Part shown: one piece after another, positions 8,333-17,204 of the stretch
Layout: each line of letters begins with the position of its first letter
Position numbering within the stretch: the stretch's first letter is position 1
Origin: DATBGZ01 sp036557785
GTDB taxonomy: Bacteria; Actinomycetota; Actinomycetes; Mycobacteriales; Micromonosporaceae
NCBI GenBank assembly: GCA_036557785.1
Contig: DATBGZ010000072.1
Coordinates: forward strand, 1-56,977
DNA: 56,977 bases
Direction of reading: 5' to 3'
The notes under the pieces: generated by a model
Seen by the model: the letters and a program-made list of their open reading frames with translations, nothing else
Databases searched by the model: none
Told to the model about the DNA's origin: nothing
Position numbers and translations under genes: made by a program

Positions 8333-9015
8333 TCAGGGCGCCGACGCGCCCGGGCGGACCAGGCCGGACTCGTAGGCCAGGACCACGATCTGGACCCGGT
8401 CGCGTAGCCCGAGCTTGCCCAGGATGCGGCCCACGTGGGTCTTCACGGTCGCCTCCGCCACGACGAGACGTGTCGATATCTCGGCGTTCGAGAGTCCCTC
8501 CGCGACGAGGAGTGCGACCTCCCGCTCGCGCTCGGTGAGGCAGGCGAGCGCGGCGCCAGGGGGTGGGGCGGCGAGCTTGCCGGCGAACCGGTCGAGCAGG
8601 CGGCGGGTCACGCGCGGCGCGACGACGGCATCGCCGCCCGCGACGGCCCGGATCGCGGCGAGCAACTCCTCGGGCGGCGCGTTCTTCAACAGGAAGCCAC
8701 TCGCGCCGGCCTCCAGCGAAGCGAAGGCCTCCTCGTCGTTGTCGAACGTGGTGAGCACGATGACGCGCGGCGTCGACCCCTGTGCGCACAGCCGCCGGGT
8801 CGCCTCGATGCCGTCGAGCACGGGCATTCGGATGTCCATCACCACGACGTCCGGTGGCGATCCGCTGCCGTGCAGGGCGTCGACCACGTGCAGCGCCTGC
8901 TCACCGTCGCCCGCCTCGCCGAGGACCTCGATCTCCGGTTGCGAGGAGAGGATCATGCGGATCCGGCCCGTACCAGCGGCTGGTCGTCGACGATCACCAC
9001 GCCGATGCGGCTCAC
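8333..9015 (-). pseudogene. NarL/LuxR-type response regulator with a frameshift in the receiver domain
   Basis: Reading from GTG 9015 (GTGA overlap with the kinase stop) gives VSRIGVVIVDDQPLVRAG, a normal REC start with the acidic Asp pair, then runs into TGA after three codons. One base earlier in frame the protein continues IRMILSSQPEIEVLGEAGDG... through D-box VVVMDIRMP and FLLKNAPPEE to an intact LuxR helix-turn-helix (LTEREREVALLVAEGLSNAE). A single missing base next to 8962/8963 (GG-ATCC) explains this. Either the gene is broken, or the base is a sequencing error. An ATG just after the break (about 8955) could start a shortened protein without the acidic pocket. Confidence 0.85.
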
Positions 9016-10244
9016 GCCGCCACCCCGCTGATCGCGGGCGCCTGCACCAGGGCGTGGCCCGAGAGCGGGATCCGGGCGACCACGCTCCAGCCACCTTCCA
9101 ACCGGCGACCGGCGCTCAACGTTCCACTGTGGACATTGATCCGCTCGCGCATGCCGAGCAGGCCGTGCCCCGAGCCCTCAGCGCCGTCCTGGCCGGGGCG
9201 CGGGCCCGTACCGTCATCCAGGCACGACACGAGGAGAGTGTCGTCGTCGATGCTGAGGCTCACCTGAGCCCGCGCGCCCGGACCGGCGTGGCGCAGCGTG
9301 TTGGTCAGCGCCTCTTGCACGACCCGTACCGCGGTCAGCCCGACCGCTGGTGGGATGTCGGCGTCGGTCGCCCGCAGCGACACCTCCACGGCGAGGCCGG
9401 CCGAGCGGGCGCGGTCGGCGAAGGTCGCGATCTGGCCCAGCCCGGTCCGGCGCCGCGCTGGGTCGGCGCTGCCGACGGGGCCCGATCCACGCAGCACGCC
9501 GACGAGCCGACGCATGTCCGCCAACGCCTCGCGCCCGGTGCTGGCGACGACCTCCAGCGCGGCGCGGGCCTGGGCGGGTTCGGTATCGAACGCGTACCGG
9601 CCGCCGTCGGCCTGCACGATCATCACGGCGAGGCTGTGTGCCACGACATCGTGCAGTTCGCGGGCGATCTCAGCGCGCTCCTCGGCGACCGCGATCCGGG
9701 CGAGGTGGTCGCGCTCCCGTTCGAGGCTCGTGGCGCGCTCCTCGAGGCTCGCCAGATAGCGCTGGCGATTGCGTACCACGAACGCGGTAAGCCAGGCCGC
9801 CACGCTGAAACCACCGTAGAACAGCACCACCACGACCCAGCTCTGTGCCGGGCTCTTGAATACCTCGATGCCGATGCCGATGGCCACGGCGCCGCCGGCG
9901 AGAATGGCGTCGCGCAGCCGGCGGCCGTACTTCACCACGCTGTACATGGCGACCTCGACCGCGACGTCGAAGGGCCGGGGCGACACGATCGAGGCGTAGA
10001 ACACGACCTGGGCGAGCGCGGCGAGCGACACGACCGCCATGACGGCAATCGGGTACCTGCGCCGTACCAGCAACGCGAGGACCATCACGACGCCGGTCGC
10101 CATGAAGCCGGCCGGCACCATGGCGTGGTCGGCGACGACCAGCACGCAGAGCAGGCCACAGACCATCGCGTCGAAGAGAATCGACGCGGTCCGAGGGCTA
10201 GGACGGCGCAGCACAAACGAGAGGGTACTGCGCGGGCACGTCAC
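9012..10244 (-). CDS. Two-component sensor histidine kinase (HisKA_3/HATPase_c)
   Basis: This is a membrane kinase of ~410 residues with about five hydrophobic segments, then coiled coil (RNRQRYLASLEERATSLERERDHL). The phospho-acceptor box is EIARELHDVVAHSLAV, followed by DHp, N box (VVQEALTNTLRHAG) and G box (GSGHGLLGMRERINVHSG). I chose GTG 10244 because the alternative GTG at 10298 would overlap the next gene by 31 bp and adds a low-complexity leader; neither has a clear Shine-Dalgarno. Stop and partner start overlap as GTGA. The partner regulator is frameshifted, so signal output may be lost or rerouted. The nearby FtsX permease (convergent) is a plausible target. Confidence 0.88.
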   Translation of the reverse strand: MTCPRSTLSFVLRRPSPRTASILFDAMVCGLLCVLVVADHAMVPAGFMATGVVMVLALLVRRRYPIAVMAVVSLAALAQVVFYASIVSPRPFDVAVEVAMYSVVKYGRRLRDAILAGGAVAIGIGIEVFKSPAQSWVVVVLFYGGFSVAAWLTAFVVRNRQRYLASLEERATSLERERDHLARIAVAEERAEIARELHDVVAHSLAVMIVQADGGRYAFDTEPAQARAALEVVASTGREALADMRRLVGVLRGSGPVGSADPARRRTGLGQIATFADRARSAGLAVEVSLRATDADIPPAVGLTAVRVVQEALTNTLRHAGPGARAQVSLSIDDDTLLVSCLDDGTGPRPGQDGAEGSGHGLLGMRERINVHSGTLSAGRRLEGGWSVVARIPLSGHALVQAPAISGVAA

Positions 10245-10267
10245 GCCCGGTGCTGGTGAGTCGGCTG

Positions 10268-10834
10268 CTAGTTCGCGCGGCCCCGCCCATGACGCCACGG
10301 ACCGATTCGGCGCCAGACGGCGCCGTTGCCCGACCGGTCAGGCACACCAGCGGTGCGACTCAGGACCGTGGACATGGCGTCGACTTGAGCCACCGCGTGC
10401 CACTGCGCAGCCTCGGGTCCCGGCGCTTGCTCCACGTACTGCCGCGTGCCGCCCAGCGGTACGAATCGGCCGGCCGCCGTCCACGCGCGACCAGCGAATC
10501 GGCTCGCAGCCGACTGGGCTCTCGCCTGCACCGCCCGCCGGGCCCGGTCGACCGCCTCCTGCGCCGCGACGGCGTTGTCGATCCAGTCGAACAACTGCAC
10601 GCCGATCTCCGGCCCGATGAACGCCAGCTCCGGCCGCGACAGCATCCGCAAGCTCCAGAGCGTCATGTGCGCGCGCATCCGGTCGGCGCGGTTGCCGCTC
10701 TGCCCTTGCAGCTGGCGCTGGAAGGTGTAGCAGGGCCATTCCTGGCCGCACGCCGCGCAGGCCTTCGGCCAGGCGCGCGTTCCGTCGTTGACCGGCACGT
10801 GGTCGCTGACCACTCGCACGAGCTCTCCAGCCAT
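10268..10834 (-). CDS. Hypothetical protein with a Cys-rich motif
   Basis: This 188-residue soluble protein begins at ATG 10834, preceded by GAGAAGGGTGAGCGCC. Its first third carries CAACGQEWPCY (C-x2-C-x4-C), a possible metal site near residues 26-33. The middle has conserved-looking helices (LWSLRMLSRPELAFIGPEIGVQLFDWIDNAV). The C terminus is Arg/Gly rich. A GTG at 10858 would add 8 residues without a better ribosome-binding site. I do not recognise the family. It lies just upstream of the kinase gene, on the same strand. Confidence 0.65.
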   Translation of the reverse strand: MAGELVRVVSDHVPVNDGTRAWPKACAACGQEWPCYTFQRQLQGQSGNRADRMRAHMTLWSLRMLSRPELAFIGPEIGVQLFDWIDNAVAAQEAVDRARRAVQARAQSAASRFAGRAWTAAGRFVPLGGTRQYVEQAPGPEAAQWHAVAQVDAMSTVLSRTAGVPDRSGNGAVWRRIGPWRHGRGRAN

Positions 10835-11222
10835 GGCGCTCACCCTTCTCGCCTGCACCGAACGCCGGCACAGCCTCCCCTGGCGTGGGCCGCGCTCGGC
10901 CCAGTGGGATAAACGAGACAGCCACGGCGGCGGTTAGCCCCACGCGCGTGGCAATGCGGATCGGCAGCGTGGCGGGCGGGTCAGGCACCTGGACGACGTT
11001 CGCGACACCCGACGTACCCGGGGACGCACCGTGTCGCTGGGCGCCCACCGATACCCTCCGGCGAATCTGCGGCCAGCCAACCACACGCGCCACGGCGAGC
11101 TACCGACGGCACGTTCACCGCGTTCGACACGGCCGCGACGCGATCGGCTGGATCCCCCGCGCGGCGACGGTTTCCATCACCAAGTCGCGGCACACGACCG
11201 GTTCCCCTGCGTACGGTGAGGT
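10835..11222. other. Intergenic region with no gene seen
   Basis: This ~390-bp divergent region separates the hypothetical gene (minus) from the GGDEF/EAL gene (plus). It has no convincing coding frame, RNA gene or strong inverted repeat. It should hold the promoters of both neighbours. Confidence 0.5.
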
Positions 11223-13250
11223 GTGTCGCAGGGAGGCTGGGACCGGCTGCGGCGGACGCGACTGGCGTTCTCGGCCGTGGTGGCGGCTGCCGCCGGTGTG
11301 TTCGTGTGGGCCATGCCCGGGGCGGTCCGCTTCATGGCGCACGCACCGGGCGGGTTCTGGGCCATGGCTCTGGCCGCGCTCGTCGTGGATATCCCGCTGT
11401 TCGGAGTGGCCGGCCGCGAGGACTTTCGCATCCGCTCGACGCTCTCGGTCTGCTTCACGTTCGCGATCTTCGTACTCTGGGGGGCCGCGACGGCGATCGT
11501 GGTGCAGGCGGTTGCCGGTGCGGTGAGCGTGGCCGGCCAGCGCTACCAGCCCAGTGCCGGGCTCTTCTTCGTGTCCCGCCTCGTGCTCGGCGCGGCGGCC
11601 GCAGAGGTCGTGGTGAACGCCAGCGGCCTGCGTCCGATGACCGCGCAGGGCGCCGGGCTCACCGGTGCGGACCTGCTCTCGTTTACCCTGCTCGCCCTCG
11701 TCTGGCTCGCGGTCAGCTACGCGATCCTCGCGGTCGCCCGCTCGACGGTGACCCCGCGTGGGCTGTGGCAGGCGGTCACGGACATGCGTTTCGATCTCAT
11801 CAGCACCACCTCATCGATTCTGGTGGTGGCGCCCTTCCTCACCACGATCGGGGGCTGGTGGAGCCTGCTGGTCGCGGTCCCGCTGATCCTGTGGAACCAG
11901 CTCACCCGCGAGCAGTTGCGTCACGAGCAGCAGTTGAGCCGTGAGCCGGTCAGCGGGCTGCTCAACCGGCAAGGGCTGGCCGCGGGGATGCGCTCGATCA
12001 CCGCCACGGACCTCATCACCCCGCAGGGGCCCCGACCATTCGGCATCATCCTCGTCGATGTGGAGTCGGTGCTCGACATCAACCGGACGCTCGGCCGCGA
12101 CCTCTACGAGAAGGTCATCGGCGTGGCCGCCCGCCGTCTGATCGACGCGTACGGCGACGATCTGGCCGCGCGCCTGTCCGGCGAGGGCATCGTCATGCTG
12201 GTGCCGGACCTCACCGAGGAGAACGCCCTGGCCGAGACGCAGACAGCACTTTCGCTCCTTGAACCGCTCGTCGAGGCCGACAACATCCCGTTCGCCCTCG
12301 ACCCGGCCGCGGGCGTGGCGCTCTCGCCCCAGCACGGCCGGGACCTCGGCACGCTGCTCATGCGGGCCGAGCTCGCAGCCGGCGACGCCCGCCGCACCGG
12401 CCGCCGGGCAGCGCTCTACCTGCCCCGAGCGGCCGAACTGGCGGAACGGCGCATCACCCTGCTGCGCGAGCTGCACAGCGTGTTCCAGGACCCAGCCCGC
12501 CACCGCGAGATCACCGTGCTGTACCAGCCCCAGGTCGACCTCGACACCGGCCGGCTCGCCGCCGTGGAGGCGTTGGTGCGGTGGACGCACCCGCAGTGGG
12601 GACCCATCCCCACCGACGAACTCATCGAGGCCATCGAACCGAGCGAGATCATGCATATGCTCACGTGGCACGTGCTGGAGACGGTGGCGGCCCAGGTCCG
12701 GCGCTGGCACGACCAGGGCGACCAGTTCCGGGTATCGGTGAACGTCAGCGTCCAGGATCTGCACAAGCCCGACTTCATCGACCAGCTCGGGGAGTTGGTC
12801 CGTCGGCACGGCATCGCGCCGCGCCGGTTCATCATCGAGATCACGGAACGCATGTTCATCTCGGACCCGGAACGGGTCAGGGAGGTCGCCGGCAGGCTGG
12901 CCGGGCAGGGCGTCGGCCTGTCGCTGGACGACTTCGGCACCGGACACGCCTCCCTGCAGCAGCTCCGCGAGCTTCCCCTGACCGAGGTGAAGGTGGACAA
13001 GGCGTACGTCGGCAACATGGTCGACAACCCCGCCGACGAGGCGATCGTGACCAGCGTGCACCTGCTCACCCGGGCGCTCGGTGTGGACGTGGTGGCCGAG
13101 GGCGTCGAGGACCAACGCACCGCGGACGCCCTGGCGAAACTGCCCGGCGTCATCGGCCAGGGCTGGCACTTCGGTCGGCCGATGACCGTCGATGACTTCC
13201 AGGGCTGGCGCCAGCACGGGCAGCGCCGCCGCGTCAGCCGGGTTCGGTGA
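11223..13250 (+). CDS. Membrane-anchored protein with degenerate GGDEF and intact-looking EAL domain
   Basis: This 675-residue protein has an N-terminal sensor of about six to eight membrane segments (to ~residue 235), a GGDEF domain and an EAL domain. The GGDEF signature is replaced by SGEGI (residues 319-323), so cyclase activity is unlikely. The EAL domain keeps VEALVRW (EAL at 449-451), NVSVQDL, EITERMF, DDFGTG and VDKAYV...VAEGVED, the residues needed for metal binding and c-di-GMP hydrolysis. Likely role: c-di-GMP phosphodiesterase or c-di-GMP/GTP-responsive regulator at the membrane. The start GTG lacks a strong Shine-Dalgarno. It is transcribed alone and followed by convergent genes 7 bp away. 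Confidence 0.9.
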   Translation: MSQGGWDRLRRTRLAFSAVVAAAAGVFVWAMPGAVRFMAHAPGGFWAMALAALVVDIPLFGVAGREDFRIRSTLSVCFTFAIFVLWGAATAIVVQAVAGAVSVAGQRYQPSAGLFFVSRLVLGAAAAEVVVNASGLRPMTAQGAGLTGADLLSFTLLALVWLAVSYAILAVARSTVTPRGLWQAVTDMRFDLISTTSSILVVAPFLTTIGGWWSLLVAVPLILWNQLTREQLRHEQQLSREPVSGLLNRQGLAAGMRSITATDLITPQGPRPFGIILVDVESVLDINRTLGRDLYEKVIGVAARRLIDAYGDDLAARLSGEGIVMLVPDLTEENALAETQTALSLLEPLVEADNIPFALDPAAGVALSPQHGRDLGTLLMRAELAAGDARRTGRRAALYLPRAAELAERRITLLRELHSVFQDPARHREITVLYQPQVDLDTGRLAAVEALVRWTHPQWGPIPTDELIEAIEPSEIMHMLTWHVLETVAAQVRRWHDQGDQFRVSVNVSVQDLHKPDFIDQLGELVRRHGIAPRRFIIEITERMFISDPERVREVAGRLAGQGVGLSLDDFGTGHASLQQLRELPLTEVKVDKAYVGNMVDNPADEAIVTSVHLLTRALGVDVVAEGVEDQRTADALAKLPGVIGQGWHFGRPMTVDDFQGWRQHGQRRRVSRVR

Positions 13251-13257
13251 GCCGCGG

Positions 13258-13605
13258 TCAGGGCTGCTCTCGGCCGATGCGCTGAACCTGTGGCTTGTCG
13301 ATGGCGAGGAGGATGCGGCCCGTACCGATGCTGTCGATGTCGTCCCAGCGCACGATCCAGGATCGGCGCGAGAACCAGCCCATGAGCGCGTGCACCGGCC
13401 ATGGCCCGGTGATGTCGCCGCGCGTGTAGCCGAGCCGATGGCTCACGCCGACCGCACCGCATTCGAGCGCGGTCACCTCGTAGGCGGGAACGCCGCTGTC
13501 CCCCAGGGGCGTCGAACGTTTCTCGATGTGGAGATCCCGCACCGCGCCGAGGTCGACACCGTCGCGGCTGTAGACGCGCAGGCCGAGCAGGTCCGTGGCT
13601 CTCAC
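13258..13605 (-). CDS. PRC-barrel domain protein
   Basis: This 115-residue cytosolic protein begins MRATDLLGLRVYSRDGVDLGAVRDLHIE, the classic PRC-barrel opening (lG..V...dG..lG.v.D). Its C-terminal half ends RSWIVRWDDIDSIGTGRI, also barrel-like. It overlaps the upstream 13602-13973 gene by 4 bp (ATGA-type), forming an operon with the Nramp-related transporter. PRC barrels often act as small regulatory or adaptor modules; here a role in gating or metal/ligand sensing for the transporter is inference from the operon. Confidence 0.78.
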   Translation of the reverse strand: MRATDLLGLRVYSRDGVDLGAVRDLHIEKRSTPLGDSGVPAYEVTALECGAVGVSHRLGYTRGDITGPWPVHALMGWFSRRSWIVRWDDIDSIGTGRILLAIDKPQVQRIGREQP

Positions 13606-13973
13606 GAGGACGATCCCGGGATCCGGCCGATGATCTGGTCGCGGACCCAGTCGCGCACCCGGTCGGCGTCGAGCTCGTCACGCGAGACCGTGAGCCGTAC
13701 CTCGCGCCGGTCGACGCCGCCGACCTGGTTCATCGGGATGCGGCTCGGGGCGGCATAGCGGCTGCGTCGGGGTATGAGCCAGGCCCACCAGCGCCCGGCG
13801 ACCCGGGGCCCGAGGGCCGAGTGTCCGCACAGGATGGCGGTCAGGACCGGTGGTCCGGCATTGGCCTGACTGAGCTCGATGTCGTCCACCCTGCCGACGG
13901 CCTCGCCGTCGACGTCGACGATCTGACGATCGAGCAGCAGCTCGGAGAGGGAGAACTGGTCTTCGGTTCGCAC
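13602..13973 (-). CDS. PRC-barrel-like small protein of the Nramp operon
   Basis: This 123-residue protein opens with FSLSELLLDRQIVDVDGEAVGRVDDIEL, matching a PRC-barrel start, then a middle segment (WWAWLIPRRSRYAAPSRIP) and a C-terminal helix (DADRVRDWVRDQIIGRIPG). It starts 1-2 bp after the transporter stop and overlaps the next PRC-barrel gene by 4 bp, so the three are one transcript. Together the two small proteins look like a split version of the cytosolic regulatory part of Mg-type transporters. Function is inferred. Confidence 0.7.
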   Translation of the reverse strand: MRTEDQFSLSELLLDRQIVDVDGEAVGRVDDIELSQANAGPPVLTAILCGHSALGPRVAGRWWAWLIPRRSRYAAPSRIPMNQVGGVDRREVRLTVSRDELDADRVRDWVRDQIIGRIPGSSS

Positions 13974-13974
13974 G

Positions 13975-15258
13975 TCACTGACCTGCCTTCGTCACGAAGA
14001 GCAAGGGGACCGCCGCGATCGAGGTCGCGGTCATGAGAGCGAGGAAGCCGACGGAGGCCGCGTTGGTCCACCGGCCGTTGATCCGCCCGCTCATATAGCC
14101 ACGGTCGTTGGCCACGACCAGGACCGGGAAGTAGGTCAGCGGGACGGCGGCGGCACCCAGGACCACCGAGACGACGGTCACCTGCACCGGATCGACGCTC
14201 GTCAGGATGAAGGCGGTTGCGATGGCGATCGCGACGAGACAAGCCAGATGGAACCGGGGCGCGTCGCGCGGGTGACGGTCCTTGCCCCACGTCCACCCGA
14301 ACAGTTGGCCGATGCTGTATCCCACGGAGAGGGCGCACTCGGCCGCGGCCGCGAACATCGCCGCGAGAAACCCGACCAAGCCGACGGCCAGGCCCCAGTT
14401 ACCCAGTGCCTGGGTCAGTGGCTGCGCGACCTGGCCGAGGGTGGTCACGTCGACGTGTTCCGGCCGCAGGGCCACGCTCGCCGCCGCCATGATCGCGATC
14501 GACAGCAGACCGCCCAGCGGAAAGCCGAGCAGCGCGTTGGGCCGCACCTCCGGCAGGCTCGCCGAGGTCCAGTGCTCCTCCCGTCCGCCCGAGGAGAAGA
14601 AGACCACCTGGTAGGGCGCCACACAGGCACCGAACAACGAGATCGCGTAGAAGAAATACGTGGATGTGCTCTCGCCCGCCGGCACGCTCGGGTGAAGCGA
14701 CTCATGCCCCAGCCCACGCCAGTCGGTCGGCAGCACGAACAGCGCGACCACGTAGACCACGAGGCACAGGCCAAGCAGGCCCAGCACGTTCTCCATGACG
14801 GAGAACTTCAGCCGCCACACCACGAGCCAGACGGCCGCACCAACGAAGGGAACGAACACCAGATACGTCACGCCCGTGGCGAGCCCCAGCACAAGCGCGA
14901 TGCCACCGATCTCGGCCGCGAGCGTCAACACGGCCAGGATGACGAAGGCGATCAGGTTCAGCAATGCGGCCCGAACACCCAGCCGCTCCCGCACGACGTC
15001 GAACACCGAGCGCTGCGCCACAGCGGTGACCCGCCCGGCCATCTCGCCATAGATGGTCATCCCGATCGTGCCGATCACTACCGCCCAGGTCAGCGACATG
15101 CCGAACCGCGCGCCCGTGATGCCACTGGTAACGAGATTGCCGATGTCGACGAACCCGCCGATGGCCGTCATCACGCCAAGGGCGAGCTTGAACATCCGGT
15201 TCACGGCGTCGCCGGCCAATCCGGACCTTGCACCTGCGGAGGCTAACGCGTGCGCCAC
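13975..15258 (-). CDS. Nramp-related divalent metal transporter
   Basis: This 427-residue protein has about eleven membrane segments. The first core helix reads GGFVDIGNLVTSGITGARFG, where classical Nramp has DPGN, so the binding-site helix break has DIGN. The sixth helix region reads SLFGACVAPYQVVFFSSG, with no Met of the MPH motif that selects transition metals. These changes fit the Nramp-related group proposed to move Mg2+ or other hard cations rather than Mn2+/Fe2+. EMAGRVTAVAQRSVFDVVRERLG is the usual post-helix-2 loop. The start could also be the internal Met of MFKLALG. It leads the operon with two PRC-barrel proteins. Confidence 0.85.
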   Translation of the reverse strand: MAHALASAGARSGLAGDAVNRMFKLALGVMTAIGGFVDIGNLVTSGITGARFGMSLTWAVVIGTIGMTIYGEMAGRVTAVAQRSVFDVVRERLGVRAALLNLIAFVILAVLTLAAEIGGIALVLGLATGVTYLVFVPFVGAAVWLVVWRLKFSVMENVLGLLGLCLVVYVVALFVLPTDWRGLGHESLHPSVPAGESTSTYFFYAISLFGACVAPYQVVFFSSGGREEHWTSASLPEVRPNALLGFPLGGLLSIAIMAAASVALRPEHVDVTTLGQVAQPLTQALGNWGLAVGLVGFLAAMFAAAAECALSVGYSIGQLFGWTWGKDRHPRDAPRFHLACLVAIAIATAFILTSVDPVQVTVVSVVLGAAAVPLTYFPVLVVANDRGYMSGRINGRWTNAASVGFLALMTATSIAAVPLLFVTKAGQ

Positions 15259-15363
15259 CGCCTCAGCGGCCGAACGGAGGAACCAGCCGGGTGAGCCCAG
15301 GTGCCGGAATCAGGATCTGGAGGAGAATCGCCCCGAGCGGTCCTCGGCCCGAAGGAGGTTGGT

Positions 15364-15852
15364 GTGCGTCGGTTCAAGCCGCACGGGCTCCTCGATAGGA
15401 CGTTCGAGATCAGCATCATCCTCAAGGGACTCGACGGTGTGGCCGAGATCGTCGGCGCCATCCTGCTTCTCGCCATAGCACCGGAGACGCTCAATGCCTG
15501 GCTGCACCGGGTGACCCAGCACGAGCTGTCCGAAGACCCGCATGACTGGATCGCCAGCAGACTGCTCCATCTCGGCGACACCCTGACCGGCCCCACCGTC
15601 CGGTTCGCCGCCGCGTACCTGCTCGCTCACGGCGTCGTCAAGGTCGCACTCGTCGCCGCTCTGCTCAGCAACCGGCTCTGGGCATATCCCTGGGCGATCG
15701 CCTTCCTGATCATCTTCATCGGCTACCAGCTCTACCGGATCGCGCTCCGACCGACCGCAGGGCTCATTGGGCTGACCATCTTCGATGTCTTCGTGGTCTG
15801 GCTGACATGGCGGGAGTGGCGCAAACAGCGCCAGCTCGTGCCCTCCGGCTGA
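15364..15852 (+). CDS. DUF2127 family membrane protein
   Basis: This protein of 162 residues has four hydrophobic segments. Its start, RRFKPHGLLDRTFEISIILKGLDGVAEIVGA, and C-terminal YPWAIAFLIIFIGYQLYRI match DUF2127. I chose GTG 15364 because a perfect AAGGAGG (15352-15358) precedes it by 5 bp; an upstream in-frame GTG at 15301 lacks such a site. It is divergent from the Nramp operon, which starts ~105 bp away. No function is known for the family. Confidence 0.82.
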   Translation: MRRFKPHGLLDRTFEISIILKGLDGVAEIVGAILLLAIAPETLNAWLHRVTQHELSEDPHDWIASRLLHLGDTLTGPTVRFAAAYLLAHGVVKVALVAALLSNRLWAYPWAIAFLIIFIGYQLYRIALRPTAGLIGLTIFDVFVVWLTWREWRKQRQLVPSG

Positions 15853-15921
15853 GCCTTGCCTGGTGGCGCGGCCCGGTGCTACCTGCTCCTGCCGGACCGG
15901 GTCGGCGCAGCATGAGATCGT

Positions 15922-16407
15922 TTATCGCGGCGCGGTAGCCGAGAGTCGTCGCTGGTACGCGGCGATGAGCGGAGCTCCCGCAAACGGCAGTGCGACCGCG
16001 ACCATCACCACTGCCCAGGTGGGCAGCCCGCTGGTGATCATGGTTACGATGAGAGCGCCTTCCCAGAGCGCGACGTAGGTGAAGTATTGGTGGTTCACCA
16101 ACGATCGTGCGCGATCGACCAGGCCGAGTTCGGCTATGCGCAGGGCGAGGACCGCCCGGACGCACACGAAGGCGGCGAGCGCGCAGAGGGCGCTGAACGT
16201 GGCTCGGGTAGCCGCGTCGAGCGTGGGCCAGTCCAGGACGAGGGCGATGATCACGGTGATCGTGAGCACGACCAGCGTGCCGAAGTAGGCGCGGCGGATC
16301 CATAGCCATCGGTCGCTGCGCATCGGCCGGCGCATGGCCGGCAGGCCGAGCACTAGCCCGAGTAGTCCGGCAGCGAGATGGACGTCGATCAGAGCAGCAC
16401 GAGCCAT
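15922..16407 (-). CDS. Four-helix membrane protein divergent from a MerR regulator
   Basis: This 161-residue protein has four hydrophobic segments (IDVHLAAGLLGLVLGLP, YFGTLVVLTITVIIALVL, FSALCALAAFVCVRAVLAL, VVMVAVALPFAGAPLIAAY). The N-terminal His in the first helix recalls small heme- or cation-related membrane proteins but no family is assigned. The gene is divergent from the MerR gene, with a dyad (16465-16484) in between, so it is the likely MerR target. Confidence 0.7.
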   Translation of the reverse strand: MARAALIDVHLAAGLLGLVLGLPAMRRPMRSDRWLWIRRAYFGTLVVLTITVIIALVLDWPTLDAATRATFSALCALAAFVCVRAVLALRIAELGLVDRARSLVNHQYFTYVALWEGALIVTMITSGLPTWAVVMVAVALPFAGAPLIAAYQRRLSATAPR

Positions 16408-16464
16408 GCCGTTCTCCCTTGGAGCTTGGTGCGCCGCAAGGAGGGCGGCGTACTGATACTTGAA

Positions 16465-16484
16465 CTATCGATAGCTAAGCTATC
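16465..16484. promoter_or_regulatory. Nested dyad, candidate MerR operator
   Basis: CTATCGATAG (16465-16474) overlaps GATAGCT-A-AGCTATC (16470-16484), two perfect dyads within 20 bp. A TTGAAC -35-like hexamer sits at 16460-16465. MerR proteins bind such dyads between -35 and -10 of their own or a divergent promoter. Confidence 0.6.
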
Positions 16485-16535
16485 GTCGGTCAGCGGGGCC
16501 CGCAAGCCGAACGTACGGAGCGTGGGGAGACTCGG

Positions 16536-17204
16536 ATGCGCATCGCAGAGCTGAGCCGTCGATCGGGCGTCTCCGCGCCGACGATCAAGTTCTACGTCCG
16601 TGAGGGCCTGCTCCCCGCCGGCGAGCGCACAAGCCACAACCAGGTCCGCTACAGCGACACGCACCTGCACCGGCTTCGGCTGGTCCGCGCCCTCATCGAC
16701 GTTGGCGGGCTCTCCATCGCGGCGACCAAGGCGGCGCTGGCCGAGATCGAGACGCCCGGTCGGCCGTTGCACGGTGTCCTCGGTGTCGTGCATCGCTCCT
16801 TGGCTCGCGAGCACCCCGCGCTACCCGAGGAGCAACTCGCTGCGGCTCAACGTGACATCGATCAACTGGCCCAGCGCCGTGGCTGGCGGCTGACCGGCGA
16901 GAGCCCCGCGCTGCGCAATGCCGTGGACGCGCTCGCCACCATGCGACAGCTCGGCCTCGACGACCTGGCCGGGATCCTCGACGAGTACGCCGCGGCCGCC
17001 GAGCAGATAGCCGCTGCTGAGCTCGACCTCACGGTTCAGCGCGCGCAACAGGGCGACGACGTGCTGGCCGAGAAGACCGCGATCGGCATCGTCGTTGGTG
17101 GAGCGCTTGTGCTGTCGCTGCTCGGACTAGCCCAGGAGGACGCCTCGGCGCGCCGCTTCCCGCCCCCCGCCCCGCCCGGTGCCCCGTCCGGCACGCCCCG
17201 TTGA
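16536..17204 (+). CDS. MerR family transcriptional regulator
   Basis: This 222-residue protein begins MRIAELSRRSGVSAPTIKFYVREGLLPAGERTSHNQ, the MerR winged helix-turn-helix with the usual wing (VRYSDTHLHRLRLVRAL...). A dimerisation helix follows, then a C-terminal alpha-helical effector region (residues ~100-205) ending in a hydrophobic stretch (IGIVVGGALVLSLLGLA) and a Pro-rich tail. There is no Cys cluster for metal sensing, so the ligand is probably organic. It is divergent from the four-helix membrane protein; its stop lies inside the hairpin at 17200-17261. Confidence 0.9.
   Translation: MRIAELSRRSGVSAPTIKFYVREGLLPAGERTSHNQVRYSDTHLHRLRLVRALIDVGGLSIAATKAALAEIETPGRPLHGVLGVVHRSLAREHPALPEEQLAAAQRDIDQLAQRRGWRLTGESPALRNAVDALATMRQLGLDDLAGILDEYAAAAEQIAAAELDLTVQRAQQGDDVLAEKTAIGIVVGGALVLSLLGLAQEDASARRFPPPAPPGAPSGTPR

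Noticed and set aside
8333..9094. Response regulator read as a 253-residue protein with an Arg-rich N terminus
   Set aside because: The first ~45 residues come from the frame overlapping the kinase; the true start is at 9015 with a frameshift.
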